42,229 nt of DNA from Pseudomonadota bacterium (GTDB lineage Bacteria; Bdellovibrionota; Bacteriovoracia; Bacteriovoracales; Bacteriovoracaceae). Under the pieces are notes generated by a model. That model was not told where the DNA came from and did no database searches. It saw only the letters and a program-made list of their open reading frames with translations. A program made the translations under genes and the position numbers. The stretch spans positions 1-42,229 of the forward strand of contig JAIXOY010000143.1 of the NCBI GenBank assembly GCA_027486525.1, written 5' to 3'. Of this stretch, positions 7,552 to 16,737 are shown in pieces (the stretch's first letter is position 1; every line of letters starts with the position of its first letter).

Positions 7552-10133
7552 AGCAGTTCATTTCATTCTTCCTCTGCTTTGCGTTGTTGTTGCCCTCCGT
7601 GGTCATCACCCAAGAGGCGCAAGCGGCCGCAGCTCCACGTGATAGTTTCAACGTCGAACGCGAATGCAAAAACGGTAAGTGCATCGAAGCGCTGATGGAT
7701 CTGGCCGATGCCAAGATGATCCAGGCGCGGAAAGATAAATGCCTCCCTCCCGCCGGCACGGCGAACGAGAATGCGTGGTTCGAAGAAAACGCCATGACAC
7801 CCGATTGCCTGGTGCAGATTAAAGAGATCGAGGAAATCCACGCGAAGCTGCAAAAGGTCCAGGCCCACTACGCCAACGCGATCGAAGACGACCAAGAGCA
7901 GATGTGCCGGGCGGAAGAAGCCAACATTGGGATCGATCTCAAGAACCAAAGAGAAATCGCAGCGGCGGCCGCGAGCGCGGCGTGCTCACCAGCGAAGCAA
8001 AAACAAGTGGCCCAGCGCTGCGCCGGCGACTCGGTGTGCGCTCTGATGAGCTCCGCGATTCCATTCTTGGGTGCAACGGTTGCCAACAAAATTATTCCGG
8101 CCAACAAACGAAGTGGGAACTGCAGCGCGAAGGGCGACAACTGCCTGGTGCAGATGGGAACAGCATTCGTTAAGTCGGTCTTCGGCTTCTTCGGCGGGGC
8201 CTGGGATCTCCTCAAGGCCGCCGGCCGTGCTGTGCTCAATGGAGTGAAAAACGTTGCTAAAAAATTCTGGGGCTGGGTGACCGGCGCAGAAAATAAATCT
8301 TCCACATCTCAGCTTGCCGCTGCTAAAGCTTCGAAGAACGACGGAGTTTTCCAGATGTTGAAGAATGACTTCTTCGGCACCATGGGCAAGCTCTGGTCCG
8401 GTCTCGTCGGCGCCCTCTCGGAGTGGCTCTCCAATGATATCTTCTGCCAAGAATGGTCTGGCACTCCACGGTTCAGCACTTGCAAGCGACCTGCGAAAGG
8501 GATTGCGTGCACGAATTGCAAAACAGTCATCAACGGCATGTGCGCCATCTCCGGCGTCATCATCTCGGAAGTCATTCCGGCCTTCCTCACCGGCGGTATC
8601 GTGACGGCCGCGAAGTATGGAGTGAGTGCGGCGAGTAAACTTTCGAAGCTGGTGCGCGTGTCGGCGGCGTCTCAGCGGGCGATTAAAAACTCCAGTCGTC
8701 TCAAAGGGATCATTGGCCCGGTGTCGAATGCCATGAGGCGCATCGATCGCATGACTGTGGCGTCCCGCTTCGGTCGCAGCACCCTGAGTGCGATCAACAC
8801 AGCGCTGAGATCCATCGGTCGCTACATGCTGAGACCGGGCGTGGTGGCCTTGAAAAGATCACTCAACGCGATGAGAGCCGTGGCACGCACATCTAAGACC
8901 TACGTGATGATGTCGCCAGCAGGGCCCGTGATTACCTTCGGGACCAGGGTCGCCAAAGGCGCCGGGAAGGTTGTGCTGTTCCCCTTCGAGAACGCCATGA
9001 CGGTGAAGTCCTTTGAGATTGGTGAAAAAATGTTTGAAAGGATCTTCCAAAAAGCCGGCAGCGCCCGACTCTTCGGCGGTGTCCGTCCTGCTCTCGCGGC
9101 CGAAGCGAGCAAAGCCATCGGCGTCATCGACGACGCTTACTTAGACATGCAGCTCACGAAGATTGCCAAGCGCCCTGGCTCTGAAATTGTCACACGGGCA
9201 GAAGCTGACTACGTCCGGACTCTGCGCACCGAACGTGGGCGAGTGGTGGACAACTACCTGGACGGAAAGCCGTCGATTCCGTTGAAGAATCTTGTCGACG
9301 ATCTCTACCCCGATTTGAACTACGGCAAGTTCGCCCGGCATGTGAACGCGGAAGATATTCGCAAAGCGGAAAGTGATTTGATGGAGGCCATCGGTCGCAT
9401 GAGCAACGCGGCTCAGAAAGATCGCTTGATGGCGGAGTACCAAGCTCATCTGGCGTCAAGCGCTCGTGCTGATGCACTGGCGGGAAGTCCCACCTTCACT
9501 CGCACCGAGGTAATCGCCAACGCTGTTCTTTCTGACGAGGCCCGGGCCGCGAAAGCCCTCGAAGTCGCCAAGGTCGATCCGGCAGTGACACCGCCGGAAA
9601 CCATCGCTCAAATGAAGTTCACCGTGCAGCAGGCGCATAATTCGGGTGACGGCGCGGTCTTTAACTACCGCTACTCTGAGATCAAAGACAAGTACCGCAT
9701 TCTCAGCAACGGTGGTTTCACCAACCGTCAGTCGGAATTGTTGATTCGCTCTGGCCTTGCCGGTAAGGCACGCCCCGAAGACACCTTCGCCGCCCTGCGA
9801 GTGGTGTCGGTGCCTCGGGTGAATCCGGAGCAGGTCGCGAGCTTCGCCGCTCATGCCGATTATCGAATCATCATGAATGGGGTAGAGGTGACCCGTCGCC
9901 CGGCCACGGCTAAAGCGTTGATGGTCCTTGAGAATAGCAGCACGACCAGTGCGGAGGCCGCAGCGACCTACACCAAATTCCAAGATCGCTTCAGCCAAGT
10001 TCGCAGACTGTCTCCGCGCGATTCGGATGCGGAAGCCTTGCTGGCAGAATTCATCCGTAAGAAGCGGGCCGCGGGCATGTCCGATGAAGCGATTAACACA
10101 AAACTCGATGAAGCGTTTGGGGCCTGTAAATGA
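7548..10133 (+). CDS. Large secreted cysteine-rich protein of unknown function
   Basis: An 861-residue protein. Residues 1-28 form a signal peptide (hydrophobic run ending EAQA-AAA). Residues about 30-150 are helical with several cysteines. Residues about 150-330 contain short hydrophobic stretches and a cysteine cluster around CQEW (Cys300), then CTNC (321-324) and NGMC. Next come long basic amphipathic stretches (about 345-480) that could contact membrane or nucleic acid. The C-terminal third is helical and has a GGFTNRQSELLIRSGLAG segment. No catalytic motif is recognisable to me. ATGA overlaps link it to the genes on both sides. Together with the 1275-residue protein it could be a secreted complex or an effector with its carrier; that is inference. 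Confidence 0.8.
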   Translation: MKQFISFFLCFALLLPSVVITQEAQAAAAPRDSFNVERECKNGKCIEALMDLADAKMIQARKDKCLPPAGTANENAWFEENAMTPDCLVQIKEIEEIHAKLQKVQAHYANAIEDDQEQMCRAEEANIGIDLKNQREIAAAAASAACSPAKQKQVAQRCAGDSVCALMSSAIPFLGATVANKIIPANKRSGNCSAKGDNCLVQMGTAFVKSVFGFFGGAWDLLKAAGRAVLNGVKNVAKKFWGWVTGAENKSSTSQLAAAKASKNDGVFQMLKNDFFGTMGKLWSGLVGALSEWLSNDIFCQEWSGTPRFSTCKRPAKGIACTNCKTVINGMCAISGVIISEVIPAFLTGGIVTAAKYGVSAASKLSKLVRVSAASQRAIKNSSRLKGIIGPVSNAMRRIDRMTVASRFGRSTLSAINTALRSIGRYMLRPGVVALKRSLNAMRAVARTSKTYVMMSPAGPVITFGTRVAKGAGKVVLFPFENAMTVKSFEIGEKMFERIFQKAGSARLFGGVRPALAAEASKAIGVIDDAYLDMQLTKIAKRPGSEIVTRAEADYVRTLRTERGRVVDNYLDGKPSIPLKNLVDDLYPDLNYGKFARHVNAEDIRKAESDLMEAIGRMSNAAQKDRLMAEYQAHLASSARADALAGSPTFTRTEVIANAVLSDEARAAKALEVAKVDPAVTPPETIAQMKFTVQQAHNSGDGAVFNYRYSEIKDKYRILSNGGFTNRQSELLIRSGLAGKARPEDTFAALRVVSVPRVNPEQVASFAAHADYRIIMNGVEVTRRPATAKALMVLENSSTTSAEAAATYTKFQDRFSQVRRLSPRDSDAEALLAEFIRKKRAAGMSDEAINTKLDEAFGACK

Positions 10134-13100
10134 AGCGGTTTCTCTTAGCCTTCGTTCTTCTCACGACTCAGCTTTGGGCCGTCGTTCCCGCTGAGCAAGC
10201 CAATCTCCAGGCCTTGCTCGACCTCGATCGCTTCCACGCCTACACCCAGAGCTGGTCGTTCACCATGATGGGTCGCGGAAAATCGGAACTCGCAAACATC
10301 GTCCTCGGCCTGACGCCGGCCCAAGTCGCCGCGATGAAGCTCGACGCCGCCAAGCTCGCCGATGCGCAGAAGTACGATGATCTCATTTTGCAAATATTGC
10401 AGAAGCAACGCCCTGACCTGAAACTCAAAGCCGCCGATGTGGCGTGGGGCTACAACTTCTTCAAGAACAAAATGAACGAGGCGTACCTCATCCAAGACCC
10501 GTCTCGTAATTTTAAACCCGCCAACATTGACCCCAGCATCTCTACCATCGACGCCGCGGGGTCGGACCTCGCGGTGAAACCGCTCAAGGCCAACGAAGTC
10601 CTACTCAACGTCGACGGCTACGTCTCAAACCGCACTTCCCGCGCGGTGTTCTGGGAAGCATCGCAGAGTCAGCGTGCGATCGAGATGCACGTGGGCTCGG
10701 CCGATGACTTTCGCGACAACCTCACGTTGCGTGGGAGCAAGATCGTCGGCGAGGTTCGCACGGCCGCTCGTAACTACAACCCGATCTACCTGATCCAAGA
10801 CCCCGGCGAGAAGACCTTTCACTACGCCATCACTCAAATCTCCGGACAGGATCGTGTTCGCCATTTGTCGATGCAGGCCGCGCTGGTTCGCTGGGAAGTC
10901 GGGAAGGGGAAACTTGCTCCGCCTCCACCAGTAAAAGTCGTTGGCGATGCGATCGAGCTGCTACTTAAAGAAGAAGCGGAACTCACCCAAGTTCTTCGCG
11001 TCGTACCGAAAGCCGATGCGGTGGTCATCGGTCAGAAGGGCGCCTTCGAGCGCACGTTTGGATCACTTGCGAAAGCTCGCTCGGTGATGGACCTGGCGAC
11101 CAAGAATCCTGCCGCTCTAGAAAAAGTTCTGACGCCGGCGCAGAGCAAGCTCGTCGCAAGAGCCATGGCCGATCAAGGAGAGCTCGTCACGCATGTCATG
11201 AAGTATGCGAGTGACTGGGACAAGGTCTACGAAGCGGCCACACCGGCGATTGAAAAAGCCAAAATGCCCCTGGCCGTCAAGCCTGAAGTTTTCACGCTTG
11301 ATCGTGGGAGCTACGAGATGACCGACTACCAGATGACGGGGGCCGATGGTAAGCCCCAGCGTTGGCGCGTGTTCTCGAACTCGTGGGGCGATGAAGTGTT
11401 ACCCGTGGCACGCGCGCTCAAGGCGACCGGGCACAATAATGTTTACTACATGGGCACGGCCGGGGGCCTTGAGGGCAGTGGACTCAAGGTCGGTGATTTA
11501 GTCGTGCCGCAGAACTCAAACGACATCGATGGCATCAAGCGTCCTTTGCAGGCCACGCACTTTCCAGACGGCGCCATTAAGGTTCCCATGGTGACTCACG
11601 TTTCCAGCCCGTTTGAAGAAACCGGCGCATGGCTGAAAGATCGGAAAAAATTCGCACAAGTGGTCGAAGTTGAAACCGGGTATCTCGCCAGCGTCTTCAG
11701 CGGTCCGAAAGATCGCGTGAACACCATGCTCCTCGTTTCAGACATGGTCGGCGTGGAAGGGGAGACGTTGGCCGAAGCTTCTTCCTCGGCCCGTCGTAAA
11801 GCCCAGATTCAGGCGATCTCCTCCGTGATTGATTCGAAGGGGGTGACTCGCGCGACGACGGTAGCTCCTGCCACATCGTATGTTTCAGTGCTGGATGAGA
11901 TCTCACTGAAGCGGGATCCGGCCCACGATTTTCGGGTGATTCGTGAAGCGCAGGCCCATCGCTTAGACCAGGCAGGAAATTTCAGCGCCCAGTTCAAAAA
12001 ACTCTACGCCGAGATTCCAACGTTCACGACCACGCGCCTGGAGACCGTGCTCGAACAGAACGATGTGCGGCTGGCGGGTTTGCGCAAGGCCATGGAAGAC
12101 GCCGGTGTGCAGCCGCGCATGGCCCTGGATAGTCAGTTCCTCGACGGCCGCTGGAGTCCCGGCCAACCCATCAAATTACATCTTCAAGTCGCGACGGAAG
12201 CCTCCGTCAAAGAGTTAAATGGCATCATCAAGCGAATGGGCGAAGTTGATAAAAACTTTCCAAAGCAGCTGAGCATCACGGTCGCTCGCACCGCTGCACC
12301 TACCGATGCCTTTGTCGCGCTCACACGTCTCCCCAGCTCGCAAGATGTGCTGATGGAACTCTACAAAGACAGCGCGCTTGGTTTCGGCGGCCTCGCGTCT
12401 GTTGAGACCCGGTCGGGAGGGTTGAAGTTCGTTCGAGTGGCGGATCCAAGCGATGGCAAGGTCATGGCGACCCTTGCCTACTTTCCACCAGACGATTCAA
12501 CCAAACAACTCCTGCAGCAACTTGGGACAGAGACGGGTGCTCGCAATGTCTTGGTCAGCAAGATTACAGAAATGAACACGAACGTGGCCCAGGGCCAGTG
12601 GAAAGTGGTCTTGAAAGAAGTGAGCACGCTTCCTGGTGGAAGCTTGGCGCAGATCGTTCCAGAGTTTGCGCAGAATAAGAATCTGCAGATCACGGTCTAC
12701 ATGACGAAGGAGGGATTGAAGAACCCAGCTGTGGTCATGGAGGAGCTGATCCACCTTCACCAGATCACGGGGACAAACTACTCTTTGACCACCAGTCGTG
12801 CCTTCGTTCACCCGTATCAGTGGGCCGAGGTCGTGGCCAATGCCCGTGCGGGAAGCTTGAGTGCAGTGGAAAAACTGGCGTCGGTGGAGCTCGAGGCGGC
12901 CATGTCTTCCAAAGAATCGTTGGCGCATTTTCGAGAGCAGGGGCTCTTCAGCAAAGCCTCAGACGCGGTGATGGAGAGCTACTTCGACAACCGCTTGGCC
13001 CATGCTGAAACCATGTATCGCGATGTCGCCAAGAAGGCACGGGCTGACTTGAAAGTTCGCACGGCCGCCTGGGAGAAGCAGAAGAAAATTTTTGCGAAGC

Positions 13101-13957
13101 TGGAAGGCCAGAAGCTGAAGCTGAACGATCTCATCGCCAAGGGAGATCGGGTGGGCGTGCGCAACCTCGTGCAGAGTTACATGCCCTGGGACGTGATGGA
13201 GCCCAGTGAGAAGAAGATGTGGAGCGAGTGGCTTGAGGCGATTGAGAAGCCCCAGACGGGGAAGAAGACTTTGATCTTCCGCGGTCTTGATGGCGACGTG
13301 ATCCTGCGGACCCCCCAGGGGAAACCCTACCTCATGTCGACCGTGTTGACTAAAAACCAAGGGAGCTACACCCGCCGACTCCGTTCCCTGAGTACCATGC
13401 GCCAGAAGTTTGGTGTCGGCCCTCTGCACTCACCGGTGACGTATGCGATCAAAGGTCGCAAGGATCCGACCACCTTGTCGACCATGATGATGAACCACGC
13501 CACTGACCCGAAAGGTTCTCCCTTCATCTCTGCTTCCAACTTAGATACGGCGAGTAGCTTCGGTAGTACGCACATGTCGGCCCTGATGATTGATGAGCGG
13601 CGGTTGGTTCCGAACGCGTTAGCAGTGGGGTATCTCGGCGAGCAAGAGCGCCTCATCCCTCTCATCGTGTTTCCAGACGAAATCGTCCACTACGAAGACT
13701 TCACTGGAAAAGTTTTCGAGGGTGACAAAAATGCGTACTTCGCCGGTGAAGTCGAGAAGAAACTGGGCCGGTCGATCACGAAGGCCGAGCGGACTATGCT
13801 CGAGACACCGGAGAATTTCCTCAAGCGCTCGGTTAACTATGGGCAAAGTTCGTTCCTGTCTGCGAGCAGTCTGCCCACTCCGAAAAGTGCCGGGGCCTGC
13901 TTGAGCGCCACGGGCGAGGGACTCTTCACCACTCTGAATGCATTGTTAAAGGACTAG
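10130..13957 (+). CDS. Giant secreted multidomain protein with nucleoside-phosphorylase-like and ADP-ribosyltransferase-like regions
   Basis: A 1275-residue protein with signal peptide MKRFLLAFVLLTTQLWA. Residues about 380-570 resemble the PNP/MTA-SAH nucleosidase fold: GTAGGL (442-447) followed by LKVGDLVVP, VVEVETGYLA (Glu515 at the ribose-binding Glu position) and VSDM (Asp538 at the catalytic Asp position). A possible metal site, MEELIHLHQ, is at 870-878. The last 230 residues carry the R-S-E signature of cholera-toxin-like ADP-ribosyltransferases: IFRG (Arg1051), PFISAS (Ser1134-Ser1136, with STS read as SAS), and EQE (Glu1171, Glu1173) followed by a Pro-x3-Ile turn. Domain assignments rest on motifs read by eye. 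Start overlaps the upstream stop (ATGA). The stop shares CTAG with the convergent kinase gene. Confidence 0.85.
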   Translation: MKRFLLAFVLLTTQLWAVVPAEQANLQALLDLDRFHAYTQSWSFTMMGRGKSELANIVLGLTPAQVAAMKLDAAKLADAQKYDDLILQILQKQRPDLKLKAADVAWGYNFFKNKMNEAYLIQDPSRNFKPANIDPSISTIDAAGSDLAVKPLKANEVLLNVDGYVSNRTSRAVFWEASQSQRAIEMHVGSADDFRDNLTLRGSKIVGEVRTAARNYNPIYLIQDPGEKTFHYAITQISGQDRVRHLSMQAALVRWEVGKGKLAPPPPVKVVGDAIELLLKEEAELTQVLRVVPKADAVVIGQKGAFERTFGSLAKARSVMDLATKNPAALEKVLTPAQSKLVARAMADQGELVTHVMKYASDWDKVYEAATPAIEKAKMPLAVKPEVFTLDRGSYEMTDYQMTGADGKPQRWRVFSNSWGDEVLPVARALKATGHNNVYYMGTAGGLEGSGLKVGDLVVPQNSNDIDGIKRPLQATHFPDGAIKVPMVTHVSSPFEETGAWLKDRKKFAQVVEVETGYLASVFSGPKDRVNTMLLVSDMVGVEGETLAEASSSARRKAQIQAISSVIDSKGVTRATTVAPATSYVSVLDEISLKRDPAHDFRVIREAQAHRLDQAGNFSAQFKKLYAEIPTFTTTRLETVLEQNDVRLAGLRKAMEDAGVQPRMALDSQFLDGRWSPGQPIKLHLQVATEASVKELNGIIKRMGEVDKNFPKQLSITVARTAAPTDAFVALTRLPSSQDVLMELYKDSALGFGGLASVETRSGGLKFVRVADPSDGKVMATLAYFPPDDSTKQLLQQLGTETGARNVLVSKITEMNTNVAQGQWKVVLKEVSTLPGGSLAQIVPEFAQNKNLQITVYMTKEGLKNPAVVMEELIHLHQITGTNYSLTTSRAFVHPYQWAEVVANARAGSLSAVEKLASVELEAAMSSKESLAHFREQGLFSKASDAVMESYFDNRLAHAETMYRDVAKKARADLKVRTAAWEKQKKIFAKLEGQKLKLNDLIAKGDRVGVRNLVQSYMPWDVMEPSEKKMWSEWLEAIEKPQTGKKTLIFRGLDGDVILRTPQGKPYLMSTVLTKNQGSYTRRLRSLSTMRQKFGVGPLHSPVTYAIKGRKDPTTLSTMMMNHATDPKGSPFISASNLDTASSFGSTHMSALMIDERRLVPNALAVGYLGEQERLIPLIVFPDEIVHYEDFTGKVFEGDKNAYFAGEVEKKLGRSITKAERTMLETPENFLKRSVNYGQSSFLSASSLPTPKSAGACLSATGEGLFTTLNALLKD

Positions 13958-15426
13958 GCAGGCAGGCGCACGCGGACGATGCTGGCGCCATCGACAGAAT
14001 TTTGAACCTGCAGCTCACCACCGTGGAGCTCGATCACTTGCTGAGCAATGAGAAGTCCGAAGCTCGACCCGGTGTCGTGGACCTTTTTTTCTTTGAGTTG
14101 CTTCAACGTCAGCTTCGGTACACCCGGGCCTCGATCCAAAACATCGACTTCGTGCATTCCATCAACCATCCGGTGTGAGATCACAATGGTGCTGCCGACG
14201 GGAGAGAGCATGATGGCATTGCTTAAGATGTTCACCAGCACACTGTGCGCAAAGAGACCGCGATTCAACGTCATGTGGGCTTCAGCGAGCTCCTCGGGGT
14301 CGTAGCGCAGCAAGATGTCTTTGTTGCGCAGTCGTTCGCTCATCACCTCAGACACTTCCAGGACCAAGTTGAGGAGGGGCAGACGTTCTTTCTTCCAACT
14401 TTCGTTTGACGTCGAAAGATGGCGCACCAACTTCATCTGATCCAAGAGATCGACGATGAAGCCCACGTGGCGAGAGAGCCGCTCGACGGGCATCAGACTC
14501 GAATCATTCTTCATGATCTCGAGGTAACCCTTGATGCTCGTGAGGCTCGCGGCGGTGTCGTGAATGGTGAGACGCAATAAGTTGTTGAGGCTTGCGAGTG
14601 ATCGACGAGCGTCCTCTCGTTGAGTCCACCAGTTGAATGCGAGGGTCGCCAGCAGACTCACGAAAAGTGCCAGCCCGGCAGGGATCAACCAAGGAAAAGC
14701 GGGGGGAGCGATGTGATCTTTAGGCCATACCTTAACCACGATCTCGCGACCAAACTGCGTGAGCGTGTTCTCAAAGAGGAGTTCGCCGCGGTAGTCCGCA
14801 GAGGAGACCGGGCCATTTATGTAGGGCTGACCCGTCTTAATGTCGACGACTTCGACGTTAAAGTTTTTCCCGAATTCATTGTCGGTGAAATAGTCAAAGA
14901 AGCGATCGGTCGTGATGACGATGGCGAGCCAGCCCAAGTGTTTGCCATTTTTCTTGAGCGGGACGTAACAAACAAAGCCACGACCACCTTGGTATAAATC
15001 AAACGGCGGGCTGAACCAAAACTTCTCGTTGCGCTCGAGCGAAGCATTCAAGAACTTGATGTTTTGGGAGATCAGTCCTTTGGCCGGACCATTCCTGTCT
15101 TCAGGATACACGCGACTGATCAGACCGTTGGGTTCGACTTGATTGACGCCATAAATCTCGGGAAATTCTGTCACTAACGCCTCGGCGAGTTTTCGGTACT
15201 CATTGTCCTCGACGATGATTTGTTCCCAAAAAGCACTCGCCACAATCCGCGCACCCATGGTGCCGTTGAGATAGAGTCTCAGCCGCTCATGAACATCGTT
15301 TTGAATGATGTTGGCCTGCTTCAACGTGAGGTCGTTTCTCTTCGCCTCTAAGCGCGTGTTGCTCAGCACGAAAAGTCCGCAGCTGAGGGGTGCAATGATA
15401 AGGAAAAAGAGTAGGGAGCGATTCAT
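13954..15426 (-). CDS. Membrane sensor histidine kinase with CHASE-type periplasmic domain
   Basis: A 490-residue sensor kinase. N-terminal membrane segment about 4-22, then a periplasmic CHASE-like domain (about 50-215; VTEFPEIYGVNQVEPNGLISRVYPEDRN is typical), a second membrane segment about 240-262, then the kinase. The H-box is LTIHDTAASLTSIKGYL with His289 as phospho-acceptor. The ATPase shows an N-box (NILSNAIMLSP), G1 (DRGPGVP) and G2 (GSSFGLLIA). No receiver domain is attached and no response regulator gene adjoins, so the partner is unknown. ATG 15426 is preferred to a GTG two codons upstream. It is divergent from the ECF sigma gene. Its stop overlaps that of the giant secreted protein in a shared CTAG. 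Confidence 0.9.
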   Translation of the reverse strand: MNRSLLFFLIIAPLSCGLFVLSNTRLEAKRNDLTLKQANIIQNDVHERLRLYLNGTMGARIVASAFWEQIIVEDNEYRKLAEALVTEFPEIYGVNQVEPNGLISRVYPEDRNGPAKGLISQNIKFLNASLERNEKFWFSPPFDLYQGGRGFVCYVPLKKNGKHLGWLAIVITTDRFFDYFTDNEFGKNFNVEVVDIKTGQPYINGPVSSADYRGELLFENTLTQFGREIVVKVWPKDHIAPPAFPWLIPAGLALFVSLLATLAFNWWTQREDARRSLASLNNLLRLTIHDTAASLTSIKGYLEIMKNDSSLMPVERLSRHVGFIVDLLDQMKLVRHLSTSNESWKKERLPLLNLVLEVSEVMSERLRNKDILLRYDPEELAEAHMTLNRGLFAHSVLVNILSNAIMLSPVGSTIVISHRMVDGMHEVDVLDRGPGVPKLTLKQLKEKKVHDTGSSFGLLIAQQVIELHGGELQVQNSVDGASIVRVRLPA

Positions 15427-15520
15427 GGGCACCAGTATGGCTTAAACGATTGAGAGACGAAACTTAAGACTCCCTTGCCAAGGCCTAAGGTCTCAATAAT
15501 ACTTGTTTTTATGATGACTT

Positions 15521-15546
15521 GTAACTTTTTAAACCTGCCCTTCGTA
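15521..15546 (+). promoter_or_regulatory. ECF-type promoter before the sigma/nrsF pair
   Basis: GTAACT at 15521-15526, a 16-base spacer, and CGTA at 15543-15546. This closely matches the GTAACC-N16-CGAA promoter described for the Caulobacter SigF/NrsF system, whose anti-sigma type is encoded just downstream. Transcription would start near 15552, giving a leader of about 11 bases with AGAGGGA before the TTG start. Autoregulation of the sigma factor is the natural inference. Confidence 0.6.
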
Positions 15547-15562
15547 GCAGAGTAGAGGGACG

Positions 15563-16102
15563 TTGAAGAAAAACTCAGAGATGGAGCAAAAACTTCGCCT
15601 GCTTTTTCAGCTGTCCATGACGGGTGATGCCTTTGCCTATGAGAACTTTCTTATGCTGGTAACTGCGATCGTCAGACGAAACCTCGCTTTCCTGGGAGGC
15701 GCGAAACTCTCGCGGGAACAGTTGGAGGAGTTGCAGCAAGAGGTGGTGCTCAGCATCCATCAAAAGAAGCAAACCTACTCATTGGATCGCCCCTTGCTAC
15801 CGTGGATCTATGCGATTGCACGCTATCGATACATCGACGATTACCGGCAAAAGAAACGGCTGCCGGCGACAGTAGAATGGTTAGATGATTTGCACGTCGA
15901 GGAAGAGGAATCGTCAGAGGGCATCGATTATGAAGAGATCCTCGGCTTACTGACTCCTCAGCAAAGAGAGCTTTTCGTCAGGATTAAGATCGAAGGTCAG
16001 ACGTATGTGCAAACGGCAGAGGCCCTGGAACTCAGTGTCCCGGCCGTGAAGGTCGGCGTCCATCGGATCATGAAGGTCCTCAAGGATAAGGTGCAGAGAT
16101 GA
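15563..16102 (+). CDS. ECF RNA polymerase sigma factor
   Basis: A 179-residue group 4 sigma-70 factor. Region 2 runs from about 20 to 95 (GDAFAYENFLMLV, then RPLLPWIYAIARYRYIDDYRQKKR, the -10 recognition and region 2.4 signature). An acidic linker (HVEEEESSEGIDYEE) leads to region 4 (LLTPQQRELFVRIKIEGQTYVQTAEALELSVPAVKVGVHRIMK), a helix-turn-helix that binds the -35 element. The TTG at 15563 follows AGAGGG; an ATG at 15581 is the alternative. The stop overlaps the ATG of the NrsF-like anti-sigma gene (ATGA), so the pair is translationally coupled. Confidence 0.88.
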   Translation: MKKNSEMEQKLRLLFQLSMTGDAFAYENFLMLVTAIVRRNLAFLGGAKLSREQLEELQQEVVLSIHQKKQTYSLDRPLLPWIYAIARYRYIDDYRQKKRLPATVEWLDDLHVEEEESSEGIDYEEILGLLTPQQRELFVRIKIEGQTYVQTAEALELSVPAVKVGVHRIMKVLKDKVQR

Positions 16103-16734
16103 ATACTTTGAAAAATCTTGCCGCAGATCTAAAGCCGTTCACTCCGATCGAACCACTCCGTGTGTTCGTGGCAAAGCGCTTCTTGCCCGTGCTGCTCGCT
16201 TTCATCGTCCTTAGTTTTTGGATGGTGAACCAAAAAGAAATTCTTGGTTTTCGCTGGGGTCAGGCCATCTTCTTGCTGAAAAATTTCTTGTGGATCACGG
16301 TTGCTCTCACCAGTTTCATTGCCTTCTACGACAGTAGCTTCCCGCAGAAAAGCCGACGCCTCCCGGGGCAGTTGGCGATGGGGGCGCTGGGATTACTGCT
16401 GGCCCTCGAGTTCTATCAGCTCAACTACGCACAACTTCCCGCTGAGCTCCACACCGAGATGGATTTACTTCGCGGCGGCTGCGGCGTGATCATTTCAGCG
16501 ATGTCGATGGGCTACTGGTGGATGCTAAAGAATTGGGCGAAACAGGGAGCTCCTCGTTCGCCAGAAACCACCGGCCTGTGGGCGTCTATCGCGGCGAGCA
16601 CGGCGGGCTGTGTGTTGATGCAGGCGGTGTGCTGGCAAGAAGGAACGCTGCACATCCTCCTGTGGCACTTCCTTCCACTGAGTCTGGCGTCCTATGCGGG
16701 GCCTCTGCTCGCGAAGAAATGGCTGCGCTGGTAA
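16099..16734 (+). CDS. NrsF-like (DUF1109) membrane anti-sigma factor
   Basis: A 211-residue inner-membrane protein with about six transmembrane helices and a short cytoplasmic N-terminus. It has the NrsF/DUF1109 layout: RGGCG (Cys128), a polar loop with GAPRSPET, a second cysteine zone (Cys171, Cys178), and a C-terminus ending GPLLAKKWLRW, the family's usual ending. NrsF proteins hold their ECF sigma factor at the membrane and respond to metal or redox stress through conserved cysteines. The cognate sigma gene overlaps it by ATGA. Assignment rests on topology, cysteine placement, the ending and the context; sequence similarity is modest. Confidence 0.75.
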   Translation: MNTLKNLAADLKPFTPIEPLRVFVAKRFLPVLLAFIVLSFWMVNQKEILGFRWGQAIFLLKNFLWITVALTSFIAFYDSSFPQKSRRLPGQLAMGALGLLLALEFYQLNYAQLPAELHTEMDLLRGGCGVIISAMSMGYWWMLKNWAKQGAPRSPETTGLWASIAASTAGCVLMQAVCWQEGTLHILLWHFLPLSLASYAGPLLAKKWLRW

Positions 16735-16737
16735 TCC

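Noticed and set aside
12737-12763. HExxH zinc-protease motif in the giant secreted protein
   Set aside because: The sequence is EELIHLHQ, not HExxH; it might bind metal but a protease call is not supported.
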